Below are positions 42,526 through 51,600 of a stretch of DNA of 64,000 nt, piece by piece. This stretch comes from Myxococcus sp. CA023. Lineage in GTDB: Bacteria; Myxococcota; Myxococcia; Myxococcales; Myxococcaceae. The stretch lies in contig NZ_JAAEAH010000011.1 of assembly GCF_010998615.1 (NCBI RefSeq), forward strand, positions 1-64,000, written 5' to 3'. The stretch's first letter is position 1. Every line of letters begins with the position of its first letter. The position numbers were made by a program, and so were the translations under genes. Under the pieces are notes generated by a model that had not been told where the DNA came from, did not search any database, and saw only the letters and a list, made by a program, of their open reading frames with translations.

Positions 42526-45162
42526 ATGACCCGCCGCCGCCCCGAAATCCTCGCCCCCGCTGGGGACCTCGACTCGATGAAGGCCGCGCTCGCCAGTGGC
42601 GCGGACGCCATCTATTTCGGACTGGACGAAGGGTTCAACGCACGCGCACGCGCGGAGAACTTCTCGCTCGCCACCCTGCCGGGGACGCTGGCGCTCGTGC
42701 ACCGCGCCGGCGCCCGCGCCTATCTGACGCTGAACACCCTGGTCTTCGAGCCCGAGCTCCCGGTGGTGGAGAACATCCTGCGCCGCATCGCCGAAGCCGG
42801 CGTGGACGCGCTCATCGTCCAGGACCCCGCGATTGCGCTGGTGGCCCACGCGGTGTGTCCGCAGATGGAGGTCCACGCCTCCACGCAGATGACCATTTCG
42901 AGCGCGGAAGGCGCGCGCTTCGCGAAGGGCCTGGGCGCCACGCGCGTGGTGGTGCCGCGCGAGCTGTCCGTGGCGGAGATTCGCCGGCTGGCGTCGGAGA
43001 CGGACGTGGAACTGGAGGTCTTCATCCACGGCGCGCTCTGCATGTCGTGGAGCGGTCAGTGCCTCACCAGCGAGGCGTGGGGTGGACGCTCCGCCAACCG
43101 GGGACAGTGCGCGCAGTCGTGCCGGCTTCCGTACGACCTGGTGGTGGATGGCCAGACGCGCGAGCTGGGCGACGTGCAGTACCTGCTCAGCCCCAAGGAC
43201 CTCGCGGGTGTAATGGCGGTGCCGCAGCTGGTGGAGATAGGTGTCCACTCGCTGAAGATTGAAGGTCGGCAGAAGGGGCCTCAGTACGTCGCCACGGCGG
43301 TGCAGGGCTACCGGCGCTGGGTGGATGGCGTGTCCGCGGGGACGCCGGACACGGGGGCGCTGCGCAAGGACCTGGCGGACATGACGCTGTCGTACAGCCG
43401 GGGCTTCTCGCACGGCTTCTTCGCGGGCTCGGACCACCAGACACTGGTGGAGGGGCGCTTCCCGAAGCACCGAGGTGCATACCTGGGCCGCGTGGAGTCC
43501 GTGCACGGTCGTGACGTGCGCGTGGTGGACGACACGGAGGGCCGTCCCTGGACGGGCGGGCTGGGCCAGGACGACGAGAAGGCGCGCCCGGATGCGCCCG
43601 TGGGCAAGGTGTCCTCCCCACTGGAGACGGAGACACCGGTGGCGGCGGAGGTGTCGCCCCGGCCCGGCATGGGCGTGGTGTTCGACGACGGGCACCCCGA
43701 GGACAAGCACGAGCCCGGCGGCCCGCTGTTCCGAGTGGAGCGCAAGGGCCGTGGATGGGTGCTGGGCTTCGGCAATCCCGGTCCGGACATGGGCCGGGTG
43801 AAGCCGGGCCAGCGCGTCTGGATGACGAGCGACCCGGCTCTGGCGAAGCGCACGGAGGAACTGCTGGGGCGCGGCGAGCCCGAAGGCCGAGTGCCGCTGG
43901 AGCTGACCGTGACAGGCGCCGCCGGTTCGCCGCTGACGGTGCTGGGCCGGGCGCGCGGTGGACACGTCTACTCGGTGTCCAGCGAGGTTGCGCTGGCCGA
44001 GGCGCGCGGTGGTGGCATCGACGAAGCGCTGCTGCGGGACAAGCTGGCGGCGCTGGGCGGAACGCCTTTCACGCTGACGGGGCTGGATACGTCCGGACTG
44101 GCGGCGGGGCTGCACCTGCCGGTGTCGGAGATGAAGGCGCTGCGTCGCCAACTGGTGGCGGAGCTGTCGGAAGCCGTGGCGCGCGGTCCGGTGCGGACCG
44201 TGAACGAAGGCTCCACGCTGGAGTCCCTGCGCGCGTCGCTGCGTGAGCGTGTGCAGCCGACGCCCCGCGCCGTGGAGGACGTGCGCTTGCTGCCGCTGTG
44301 CCGCACGGACGAGCAGCTCGAAGCGGTGATTGCCGCGGGGCTGCCCGAGGTCGAGCTGGATTGGATGGAGCTGGTGGGCCTGCAGCGCGCGGTGGAGCGA
44401 GCGCGCGCGGCGGGGCTGCGCGTGACGATTGCCACGGTGCGCGTGCAGAAGCCGGGCGAGGAAGGCTACGACGCGCGCATCGCGAAGCTGAAGCCGGACG
44501 CGGTGCTGGTGCGGCACTGGGGCGCGATGATGCACTTCCTGGAGCGTCCGCCCGCGCCCGGGGAGACGCGCCCTGCCCTGCACGCGGACTTCTCGCTCAA
44601 CGTCACCAACTCCGTGACGGCGCTGCATCTGCTGGGGCTCGGGCTGGACACGCTGACGTTCGCGCATGACCTGGACGCGGCACAACTGGGGGCCATGCTG
44701 GAGCACCTGCCGGCGGAGCGCTTCACGGTGACGGTGCATCACCACATCTCCACGTTCCACACCGAGCACTGCGTGTATTCCCACACACTGTCCCACGGGC
44801 GTGACTACCGGAGCTGTGGTCGTCCGTGCGAGAAGCACCGCGTGTCCCTGAGAGACCACAAGGGGCTGGAGCATCCGGTGGTGGTGGACGTGGGGTGCCG
44901 GAACACGGTGTTCAACGCGCAGGCGCAGAGCGCGGCCTCGCTCGTGCCGTCGCTGCTCGCGAGGGGCGTGCGGCGCTTCCGGGTGGAGTTCGTGCGCGAG
45001 TCTCGCGAGGAGGCTTCGCGCGTGCTCTCCGCGTATCAAGAGCTGCTGGCCGGTCGCATCTCCCCTGCGGAGGCCGTGCGCCGCGCAGCGGTGCATGAAC
45101 AGTTCGGCGTGACGAAGGGAACGATGAAGGTGCTCAACCCCACGTTCACCGTGCAGCGCTGA
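42526..45162 (+). CDS. U32 family peptidase-like protein, RlhA/YdcP type
   Basis: The 878-residue product has the U32 N-terminal barrel (EILAPAGDLDSMKAALASGADA, YFGL), a Cys cluster (MSWSGQCLTSEAWGG, GQCAQSCRLPYDL) and further Cys motifs near the C-terminus (EHCVYSHTLS, SCGRPCEKHR). U32 proteins such as RlhA hydroxylate C2501 of 23S rRNA, and TrhP modifies tRNA U34; the 4Fe-4S-like Cys set here fits that group. The length fits the long U32-DUF3656 form. The exact rRNA or tRNA target cannot be told from sequence alone. It is divergent from the SDR gene with 118 nt between starts. Confidence 0.88.
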   Translation: MTRRRPEILAPAGDLDSMKAALASGADAIYFGLDEGFNARARAENFSLATLPGTLALVHRAGARAYLTLNTLVFEPELPVVENILRRIAEAGVDALIVQDPAIALVAHAVCPQMEVHASTQMTISSAEGARFAKGLGATRVVVPRELSVAEIRRLASETDVELEVFIHGALCMSWSGQCLTSEAWGGRSANRGQCAQSCRLPYDLVVDGQTRELGDVQYLLSPKDLAGVMAVPQLVEIGVHSLKIEGRQKGPQYVATAVQGYRRWVDGVSAGTPDTGALRKDLADMTLSYSRGFSHGFFAGSDHQTLVEGRFPKHRGAYLGRVESVHGRDVRVVDDTEGRPWTGGLGQDDEKARPDAPVGKVSSPLETETPVAAEVSPRPGMGVVFDDGHPEDKHEPGGPLFRVERKGRGWVLGFGNPGPDMGRVKPGQRVWMTSDPALAKRTEELLGRGEPEGRVPLELTVTGAAGSPLTVLGRARGGHVYSVSSEVALAEARGGGIDEALLRDKLAALGGTPFTLTGLDTSGLAAGLHLPVSEMKALRRQLVAELSEAVARGPVRTVNEGSTLESLRASLRERVQPTPRAVEDVRLLPLCRTDEQLEAVIAAGLPEVELDWMELVGLQRAVERARAAGLRVTIATVRVQKPGEEGYDARIAKLKPDAVLVRHWGAMMHFLERPPAPGETRPALHADFSLNVTNSVTALHLLGLGLDTLTFAHDLDAAQLGAMLEHLPAERFTVTVHHHISTFHTEHCVYSHTLSHGRDYRSCGRPCEKHRVSLRDHKGLEHPVVVDVGCRNTVFNAQAQSAASLVPSLLARGVRRFRVEFVRESREEASRVLSAYQELLAGRISPAEAVRRAAVHEQFGVTKGTMKVLNPTFTVQR

Positions 45163-45180
45163 CACTGAAGCCCACTGCGT

Positions 45181-46218
45181 TCAGCGAGAGCGCGTGGGTA
45201 CGGCACGGCGTGAGAAGCGCAGGACGGCACGGAACACGTCTTCCGTGTCGTCCGCGTCCATCCCCTGCTCCGCGGCCCACTGGCGCCGGGTCTCCAGCAG
45301 GCTCGCCTCGCGCTCCGCGTCTGGCAGCGGGAGTCCGTGCCCGGACTTCAGGTGTGCGGCTTGCTGGATGAGCTGGGCACGACGCTCCAAGAGTTGCACC
45401 AGCTCACGGTCCAACGCATCCACGCGCTCCCTGACTTGCGTCAGCCCCGGCGGCACGGCGACAGGCTCCGGCTCGCCCGAGCGCCCTGCATCGCAGCCCA
45501 GGTGGAGTTGCGTGAGGGCATCCAGCAGGCGCGCCCGTGCGTCTCGCGCGTAGGGATTTTCCGACTGCACGACGCCGAAGAGGTGGGGCACCTCCAGCCG
45601 TGCGTACTCCTCCAGGCGGGCCACCGGCTGGAAGCTGGGCGGCGCGAAGGGAAGGTCCTTTCCGGCCTCCGCCTTGAGCAGTCCGTGGGCCAGGAAGAAG
45701 GTGAGCACGTGCGTGCGCGCCATCAGCGCGTCGTGCGCATCCGGCGACAGCTCCGTCACTTCACAGCCGATGCGTTCGAACAGTACCCGGGCCTTGCGCA
45801 CAGCCTCTGGGTGCAGTTCGTTCGGGCACACCACCGTGCGGCGAGGCAGGTCGCCCCTCGCCAGACTGGCCGGGCCGAACAGCGGATGCGTGCCCACCCA
45901 GGGGATGTTCCGCCCCAACACGGAGGCCAGCACTTGCACAGGGCGCACCTTGACGCTTCCGACGTCGAGCACCGTCTGCGCGGGCGATAGGCGCGGGCGA
46001 AGCTCCTCCAGCACCGAGCGCATTCCAGACACGGGCATGGCGAGCACCACCAGCCCCGCGCCCTCGACAGCCTCCGCGAGCGTCGCTGCCTTCAGTGCGT
46101 CGGGGACGTCGTCCTGGCGTGGCTCGAACACCCGATGCGGGATGCCCGCTTCCAGCAGGAGGCCAGACAGGGCACGGCCGAAGCGGCCGTACCCCAGCAG
46201 CGCGATGCTCTCCGTCAT
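45181..46218 (-). CDS. tyrA: Prephenate dehydrogenase-chorismate mutase fusion
   Basis: This 345-residue protein has an N-terminal NAD-binding prephenate dehydrogenase domain (LLGYGRFGRAL, GXGXXG at residues 9-14; THPLFGPASLARG near 115) and a C-terminal AroQ-type chorismate mutase domain from about residue 255 (VRERVDALDRELVQLLERRAQL and PDAEREASLLET). It would turn chorismate to prephenate and on to 4-hydroxyphenylpyruvate for Tyr synthesis. The domain order is reversed relative to E. coli TyrA, where the mutase comes first. ATG 46218 starts directly at the Rossmann fold. It follows the ECH1-like gene on the same strand by 81 nt. Confidence 0.9.
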   Translation of the reverse strand: MTESIALLGYGRFGRALSGLLLEAGIPHRVFEPRQDDVPDALKAATLAEAVEGAGLVVLAMPVSGMRSVLEELRPRLSPAQTVLDVGSVKVRPVQVLASVLGRNIPWVGTHPLFGPASLARGDLPRRTVVCPNELHPEAVRKARVLFERIGCEVTELSPDAHDALMARTHVLTFFLAHGLLKAEAGKDLPFAPPSFQPVARLEEYARLEVPHLFGVVQSENPYARDARARLLDALTQLHLGCDAGRSGEPEPVAVPPGLTQVRERVDALDRELVQLLERRAQLIQQAAHLKSGHGLPLPDAEREASLLETRRQWAAEQGMDADDTEDVFRAVLRFSRRAVPTRSR

Positions 46219-46299
46219 GTCGCCGGACTCCGAATCCCAGGTGCTCCTGGAATTCTCGCATCGCCAGCGCAAACGGAGGAAGCCCCTCGGCCCGGGGGC

Positions 46300-47127
46300 T
46301 CAGCGCCCTTGGAAGTGAGGGGGGCGGCGTTCCACGAATGCGGAAAAGGCTTCGGCCAGGTCATGGGACTGAAGGAACGCGGAGTTCCACACCGCCACAT
46401 AACGCAGGCCATCGGCGATGGATTTGTCCGCGCAGTACTCCATGACCTGCTTGGCGCCCTGGACGACGAGCGGGGCATTCTCGGCGATGCGCTTCGCGGT
46501 CGCTCGGGCCTCCTCCAGCAGGGCCTCCGGCGTGGGGAACACCTCGTTCACCAGCCCCATGCGCAGGGCGCGCGCGGCGTCCACGTCACCACCGGTGTAG
46601 GCCAGCTCGCGCGTGTGGCCCTCGCCGATGATGCGAGGCAGGCGCTGGAGCGCGCCCAGGTCGGCGACGATGCCCACCTTCACCTCACGCAGGGAGAACT
46701 TCGCGTCCTCGGAGCAGTACCGGAAGTCACACGCGGCGATGAGGTCCATGCCCCCACCGATGCACCAGCCGTGCACGGCGGCGATGACGGGCTTGCGGCA
46801 GCGGGCCATGCCCTCGGTGGCCTGCTGCATGTCGCCAATCAGCGACAGCAGCTTCAAGCGCTCCAGGGCCAGGTTGCTTTCGCCGGTAAGCAGCGGCCCC
46901 AGGGACTCCATCATCCCCATGAGGTCCAGGCCGAAGGTGAAGTGCTTGCCCTCTCCGCGAACCAGCACGACGCGGACGGAGTCATCCGCATCCAGCGCGC
47001 GGATGGCCTCGGGCATCTCCCGCCAGAAGTCCGGGCCCATGGCGTTGCCCTTGCCAGGGCCGGTGAGCACCAGTTCGGCGACGCCTTCATTCTTCTCGAT
47101 GCGCAGCGACTTGTAGGTCCCGTCCAT
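46300..47127 (-). CDS. Crotonase-fold delta3,5-delta2,4-dienoyl-CoA isomerase (ECH1-like)
   Basis: The 275-residue product is a crotonase with the oxyanion-hole segments FTFGLDL and HGWCIGGGMDL. Acidic residues Asp128, Glu148 and Asp156 have the same spacing (20 and 8) as the Asp/Glu/Asp set of ECH1 dienoyl-CoA isomerases. The flanking GIVADLGALQRLP also resembles ECH1. It would move double bonds in unsaturated acyl-CoAs for beta-oxidation. Its ribosome-binding site (GGAGGG) lies within the end of the CXXCG gene, 5 nt upstream, so translation may be coupled to the cassette next to it. The enzyme fits with the DECR-like reductase gene at 41.6 kb. Confidence 0.88.
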   Translation of the reverse strand: MDGTYKSLRIEKNEGVAELVLTGPGKGNAMGPDFWREMPEAIRALDADDSVRVVLVRGEGKHFTFGLDLMGMMESLGPLLTGESNLALERLKLLSLIGDMQQATEGMARCRKPVIAAVHGWCIGGGMDLIAACDFRYCSEDAKFSLREVKVGIVADLGALQRLPRIIGEGHTRELAYTGGDVDAARALRMGLVNEVFPTPEALLEEARATAKRIAENAPLVVQGAKQVMEYCADKSIADGLRYVAVWNSAFLQSHDLAEAFSAFVERRPPHFQGR

Positions 47128-47132
47128 TCAGC

Positions 47133-47861
47133 TCAGCCCTCCCGGACTTCGAGTTCCTCGAACGTCACGCCATCCAGCTCGAGGTCATTCACGGCTTCGA
47201 CGAAGCGCTCGCTGACGATGACGGTTGCCCAGCCCTGCCGGTGACGAAAGACGTCCCGGTCTCCCGGCAACGAAGCTGCGTCGAGGACGACGGTGCGGGG
47301 CCAGGCCTGTTTGCTGGCGCCGCATGCCGGGCATGGTGGTTCGCGCTCTTTCGGCAGACAGGCTTGATGCAGCAGTCCATGCAACTCCAGTTGCAGTTGG
47401 AGCAGTTCGGGCGGAGCCTTTCCACGGAAACGCACCTCGACCGACGCCCCTTGAAGCCCTCGCACGCCCGCGGCGTTCAATCGCTCGAAAGCGGCCCGCT
47501 GAACAAACAACGTGGGTGCGTCCTGCATGAAGAGCGGGCCGAAACGGCCAGCGCCCTTCCCTTCACACGGTCCGAATTGGGCCCCCGGCTCCAGCAATGC
47601 CCACGGCGGAGCCATTGGCGCAATCAACGCCTTCAATCGCGAGAACTCCTCGCGAGAGACCGGCCAGGGGTCGGACAGCTTCTTCAACTCATCGCGAGGA
47701 AGGCTGGACAGGTCCACGCACGGGTATGCGAGCCAGGGAGCCCCTCCGCCCGCGCGGCACACGGGACAGGGATGCACGCCAGGAAGACACCACTTGTTCA
47801 CCGCGTCCAAGGAGCCCGTGTAGCCCGACGCCGTGTCTGGATGAACTCGGTAGAACTTCAA
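47133..47861 (-). CDS. gmx_para_CXXCG (TIGR02264-like) protein, likely SitI-type immunity protein
   Basis: The 242-residue product has two CXXC motifs, CPVC near residue 32 and CPAC near residue 183, the hallmark of the myxobacterial double-CXXCG family. The family-typical start MKFYRVHPD begins at TTG 47861, 3 nt after GAGGAA. No signal peptide is seen. It lies 6 nt after the SitA-like lipoprotein gene on the same strand. In Myxococcus, SitA toxins are encoded next to SitI immunity proteins, and this position makes immunity the best guess. Local GC looks lower than in the neighbours, suggesting transfer. Zinc binding by the CXXC pairs is inferred. Confidence 0.75.
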   Translation of the reverse strand: MKFYRVHPDTASGYTGSLDAVNKWCLPGVHPCPVCRAGGGAPWLAYPCVDLSSLPRDELKKLSDPWPVSREEFSRLKALIAPMAPPWALLEPGAQFGPCEGKGAGRFGPLFMQDAPTLFVQRAAFERLNAAGVRGLQGASVEVRFRGKAPPELLQLQLELHGLLHQACLPKEREPPCPACGASKQAWPRTVVLDAASLPGDRDVFRHRQGWATVIVSERFVEAVNDLELDGVTFEELEVREG

Positions 47862-47867
47862 GGTTCC

Positions 47868-48581
47868 TCACGGAGCACGGATGGACGGCGCTGCTTGATA
47901 GGGCGCGACCGGCGCATTGTATGGCACGACGGGCCCCGTCAACTCGAAGCGGAAGATCAACTCCACCGCCTTGCGGTGCAGTTCCTCTGACGTCATCGAA
48001 CGCCCCTGCTGGCTGTCCCGAAAATCCCGCCACGCCTGGTTCCACATACCACCCCGGCCCTTGCCGCTATGGAGTTGGCGGTGGATGTGCTCGGGGATGA
48101 GGATGGTGAACTTGTGGATGTCGACGCCGTGCGACCTGAACCACCTCGCAAGCTCTGGCTGTTGAGGAAACAGGTGGTGATGCACCAACTTGCCGGGACC
48201 TCTAGGCAGCGCGGGAAGAAAGCCCTCCCGGTAACGGAAGTGGAACGTCATCCGTGGCCGTGAACCGGAGCGAATCCCAAGGTTCCGCCAGTGGCGAAAC
48301 GAGGGAACTCCACGTGCCGGTGGGCGAAACGCTCCAGCCAGCACCGGCCTGAATGCGGCCTGCGCCTCTTCCTCCAGCGCGACGTCCTCGCAATCGAACA
48401 GCCCACACGTCCCGCTTTCGCAAGCGAGGACCACGCAGGCACCCTCATCCGAGCGCGCGCACTCCAGCGAGGAAGGAGGTTCGCTTAGCGAAGCGAGCCC
48501 AGGCGCCGTCGACGCACAGCCCACCAACAGCAGGCTCACGAGCCCAGACAGCAGCAGCCATCCACGACACTCAAGCTCCAT
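47868..48581 (-). CDS. TIGR02269-type lipoprotein with His-rich nuclease-like C-terminus, SitA-like toxin
   Basis: The 237-residue product has a lipoprotein signal peptide (WLLLSGLVSLLLVGC, Cys22). A variable middle follows with several Cys residues. The C-terminal domain (about 140-225) carries HHHLFPQ, DIHKFTILIPEHIHRQLH and MWNQAWRDF, a WHH/HNH-like His pattern seen in polymorphic toxin nucleases. This layout matches TIGR02269 lipoproteins of M. xanthus, the group that holds SitA toxins passed between cells by outer-membrane exchange. ATG 48581 is chosen; ATG 48611 is an alternative. It sits 70 nt after dnaE, before the CXXCG gene. Toxicity has not been shown. Confidence 0.72.
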   Translation of the reverse strand: MELECRGWLLLSGLVSLLLVGCASTAPGLASLSEPPSSLECARSDEGACVVLACESGTCGLFDCEDVALEEEAQAAFRPVLAGAFRPPARGVPSFRHWRNLGIRSGSRPRMTFHFRYREGFLPALPRGPGKLVHHHLFPQQPELARWFRSHGVDIHKFTILIPEHIHRQLHSGKGRGGMWNQAWRDFRDSQQGRSMTSEELHRKAVELIFRFELTGPVVPYNAPVAPYQAAPSIRAP

Positions 48582-48651
48582 GGGCCAGCCACTGTACTGG
48601 CACTGGCCCATCAGCCGTCATGGAATCCGGCTTTTAGAAATCAGCCCCGGC

Positions 48652-51600
48652 TCAGCCGAACTCCACCACCCGCATGCCGAACAGGCGGTCCACCGCGAGC
48701 AGCAGGTCGTCATTCACCTGCACCTTGATGGACGTGTTGCCGATGAGCGCCTCGCCCTCGCCCTTGAAGAGCACGCTCACCGCCACGGGCGTGGCGCCGG
48801 CGTACTTCTTCGCCAACTCGTGCAGCTTCGCCACCCGCTCTTCCGTGAGCAGGTCCGCCGGCACGCGCAGTTCCAGGCGCTTGGTGCGCTTCTCACGCAC
48901 CGCCTTGAGGCTCTGGATGTCGTCGACGATGAGTTCCGGCGTCGGCGAGTCCTCGTCACGCTGGCTGATCTGCACCGTGCCCGACACCAGGATGGGGTCG
49001 TCCGACTTGAGCAGGTGCTCCCAGTTCTCGAAGCCCGGCTTGGGGCCCTGCTTCGCCCACTTGCCGTCCCGGCCCATCACGTTGCGCGTGCCATCCTTGC
49101 CCGGGAAGCACACCAGCTCGATGGAGCCGGACAAGTCCTCAATCGTCACCCACGCCATGCGCTTGCCCGTCTTCGTGGGCCGCTCGCGCAGCACCGTGAC
49201 GATGCCCGCCACCGTGAGCTTGTCGTCCTTGCGCGCGCGCTGCACCGCCGTAATCGGCCGCGCGTAGCGCTTCAACTCCTTGTCGTACTGGTGCAGCGGA
49301 TGGCCGGACACGTAGAAGCCAATGGCCTCCTTCTCCAGCGACAGCCGCTCCTTCTCCGACCAGTCCTCCACCTCGACGTAGTCGTCCTTCAGCCCGCCGC
49401 CACCACCGTCCGAGGACGGACCCGCCAGCATGCCGAACAGCGAGCTCTGGCCGGCCGCCTTGTCCTTCTGGCTGGACGAGCCGCGGTTCATCGCCCTCTC
49501 GATGGTGTCGAAAACCTGCCGACGCGAGCGCTTCTCGAAGTCGAAGGCCCCCGCCTTCACCAGCGCTTCCATCACCTTCCGGTTCACCTTGCGGCTGTCC
49601 ACGCGCTCGCAGAAGTCGAACAGGCTCTTGAAGGAGCCATCCTTGCGCGCCTCCAGGATGGACTCGATGGCGCCCTCGCCCACGCCCTTGATGGCGCCCA
49701 GGCCGAAGCGAATCTTCCCGCTCACCGCGCCGAATTCCATGTCGGACTGATTCACATCCGGCGGCAGCACCTCGAGGCCCGACTCACGCGCCTCGCCGAT
49801 GTGCTTCACCACCTTGTCCGTGTTGTCCTTCTCGCTGGAGAGAAGGGCCGCCATGAACTCGCAGGGGTAGTGCGCCTTCAGCCAGGCCGTGTGGATGGTG
49901 ACCAGGCCGTAGGCCGCCGAGTGGCTCTTGTTGAAGCCGTACTCAGCAAACTTCTCCATCAGGTCGAAGATTTCACCGGCGACCTTGAGGTCGACGTTGT
50001 TCTTCGCGCAGCCCTCGAGGAAGCCGGCCCGTTCGGCCTGCATGACCTCGGCCTTCTTCTTGCCCATGGCGCGGCGAAGCAGGTCCGCGCGGCCCAGGGT
50101 GTAGCCACCCAGGACCTGCGAAATCTGCATCACCTGCTCCTGGTACACGATGACGCCGTAGGTGTCCTTGAGCACCGGCTCCAGCGCGGGGTGCGGGTAC
50201 GACACCTTCTCCCGGCCGTGCTTGCGGTTGATGAAGACGTCCACCATGCCGGAGTCCAGCGGACCCGGGCGGTAGAGCGCGCCGGCGGCGATGACGTCTT
50301 CGAAGCAGTTCGGCTTGAGCTTCACGACCATTTCCGTGAAGCCGCTGGACTCCATCTGGAAGATGCCGGCCGTGTCGCCCTTGGCCATCAACTCCCAGGT
50401 CTTATCGTCATTGAGCGGAATCTCGTGCCGCGGGATGTCCTTGTCGTGGTTGCGCTTCACCAGGTCCAGCGCGTGCTGAATCACGGTGAGCGTCTTCAGA
50501 CCGAGGAAGTCGAACTTCACCAGGCCGGCCGCTTCCACCTCGTCCTTGGCGAACTGGGTGATGAGCGTCTTTTCACCCGGCGGCTGGTAGACGGGCACGA
50601 ACTCCCACAGCGGCTTGTCGGCAATCACCACGCCTGCGGCGTGCATGCCGGGCTGGCGGTGCAGGCCCTCCAGCGCGAGCGCGATTTCGAGCACATCCTT
50701 GGTGGTGACGGGCTTGCCCTCCACCTCGCCGATGTTGGAGGGCGTCTCCATCATCTCCTTGAGGCGAGGCTCCATCTCGATGGCCTCCCTCAAGGTGATG
50801 TTGAGCACCTCGGGAACCAGCTTCGCGATGCGGTCACCTTCGCTGAACGGCAGCGCGAACACGCGGCACACGTCACGCAGCACGCTCTTCGCCTTGAGCG
50901 AGCCGAAGGTGATGATCTGCCCCACGTTCATCTCGCCGTACTTCCGGCCGACGTACTGGATGACCTCGTCCCGGCGGTCCTGGCAGAAGTCGATATCGAA
51001 GTCGGGCATCGACACGCGTTCCGGGTTCAGGAAGCGCTCGAACAGGAGGTTGTACGGGATGGGGTCCACGTCGGTGATGCGCAGCGCGTAGGCGACGAGG
51101 CTGCCGGCGCCGGAGCCACGGCCGGGGCCCACGGGGATGTTCATCTTCTTCGCCCAGTTGATGAAGTCCTGGACGATGAGGAAGTAGCCGCAGAACCCCA
51201 TCTTCTGGATGACGCCAATCTCCAGCGCCAGCCGCGCCTGGTACTGCTCGCGGTCGATGGGATAGGTGACGGTGGCCGCCAGTTCGGTGAAGCGCTCGCG
51301 CAGGCCCTCATACGCCAGCTCCGCCATGTAGCTGTCCGGCGTGTGGCTGTCGGGCACCTTGAAGGTGGGCAGCATCGGCTTGCCCAGCTTGAGCTCCAGG
51401 TTGCACTGCTCGGCGATGCGCTGGGTGTTGTGGACCGCCTCGGGGATGTCCTTGAAGAACTCCAGCATCTCCGTGGGGCTGGTGACGTAGAGCTTGTCCG
51501 TGGAGTGCTTCATGCGCTTGCCGTCCGCCAGCGTCTTGCCGCTGGCGATGCACATGAGCAGCTCGTGGGCGCGCGCGTCCTCGCGCTTGATGTAGTGCGC

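Noticed and set aside
42400-45165. A 921-residue minus-strand frame opposite the U32 gene
   Set aside because: It is a shadow frame without motifs; the plus strand has the U32 Cys clusters.
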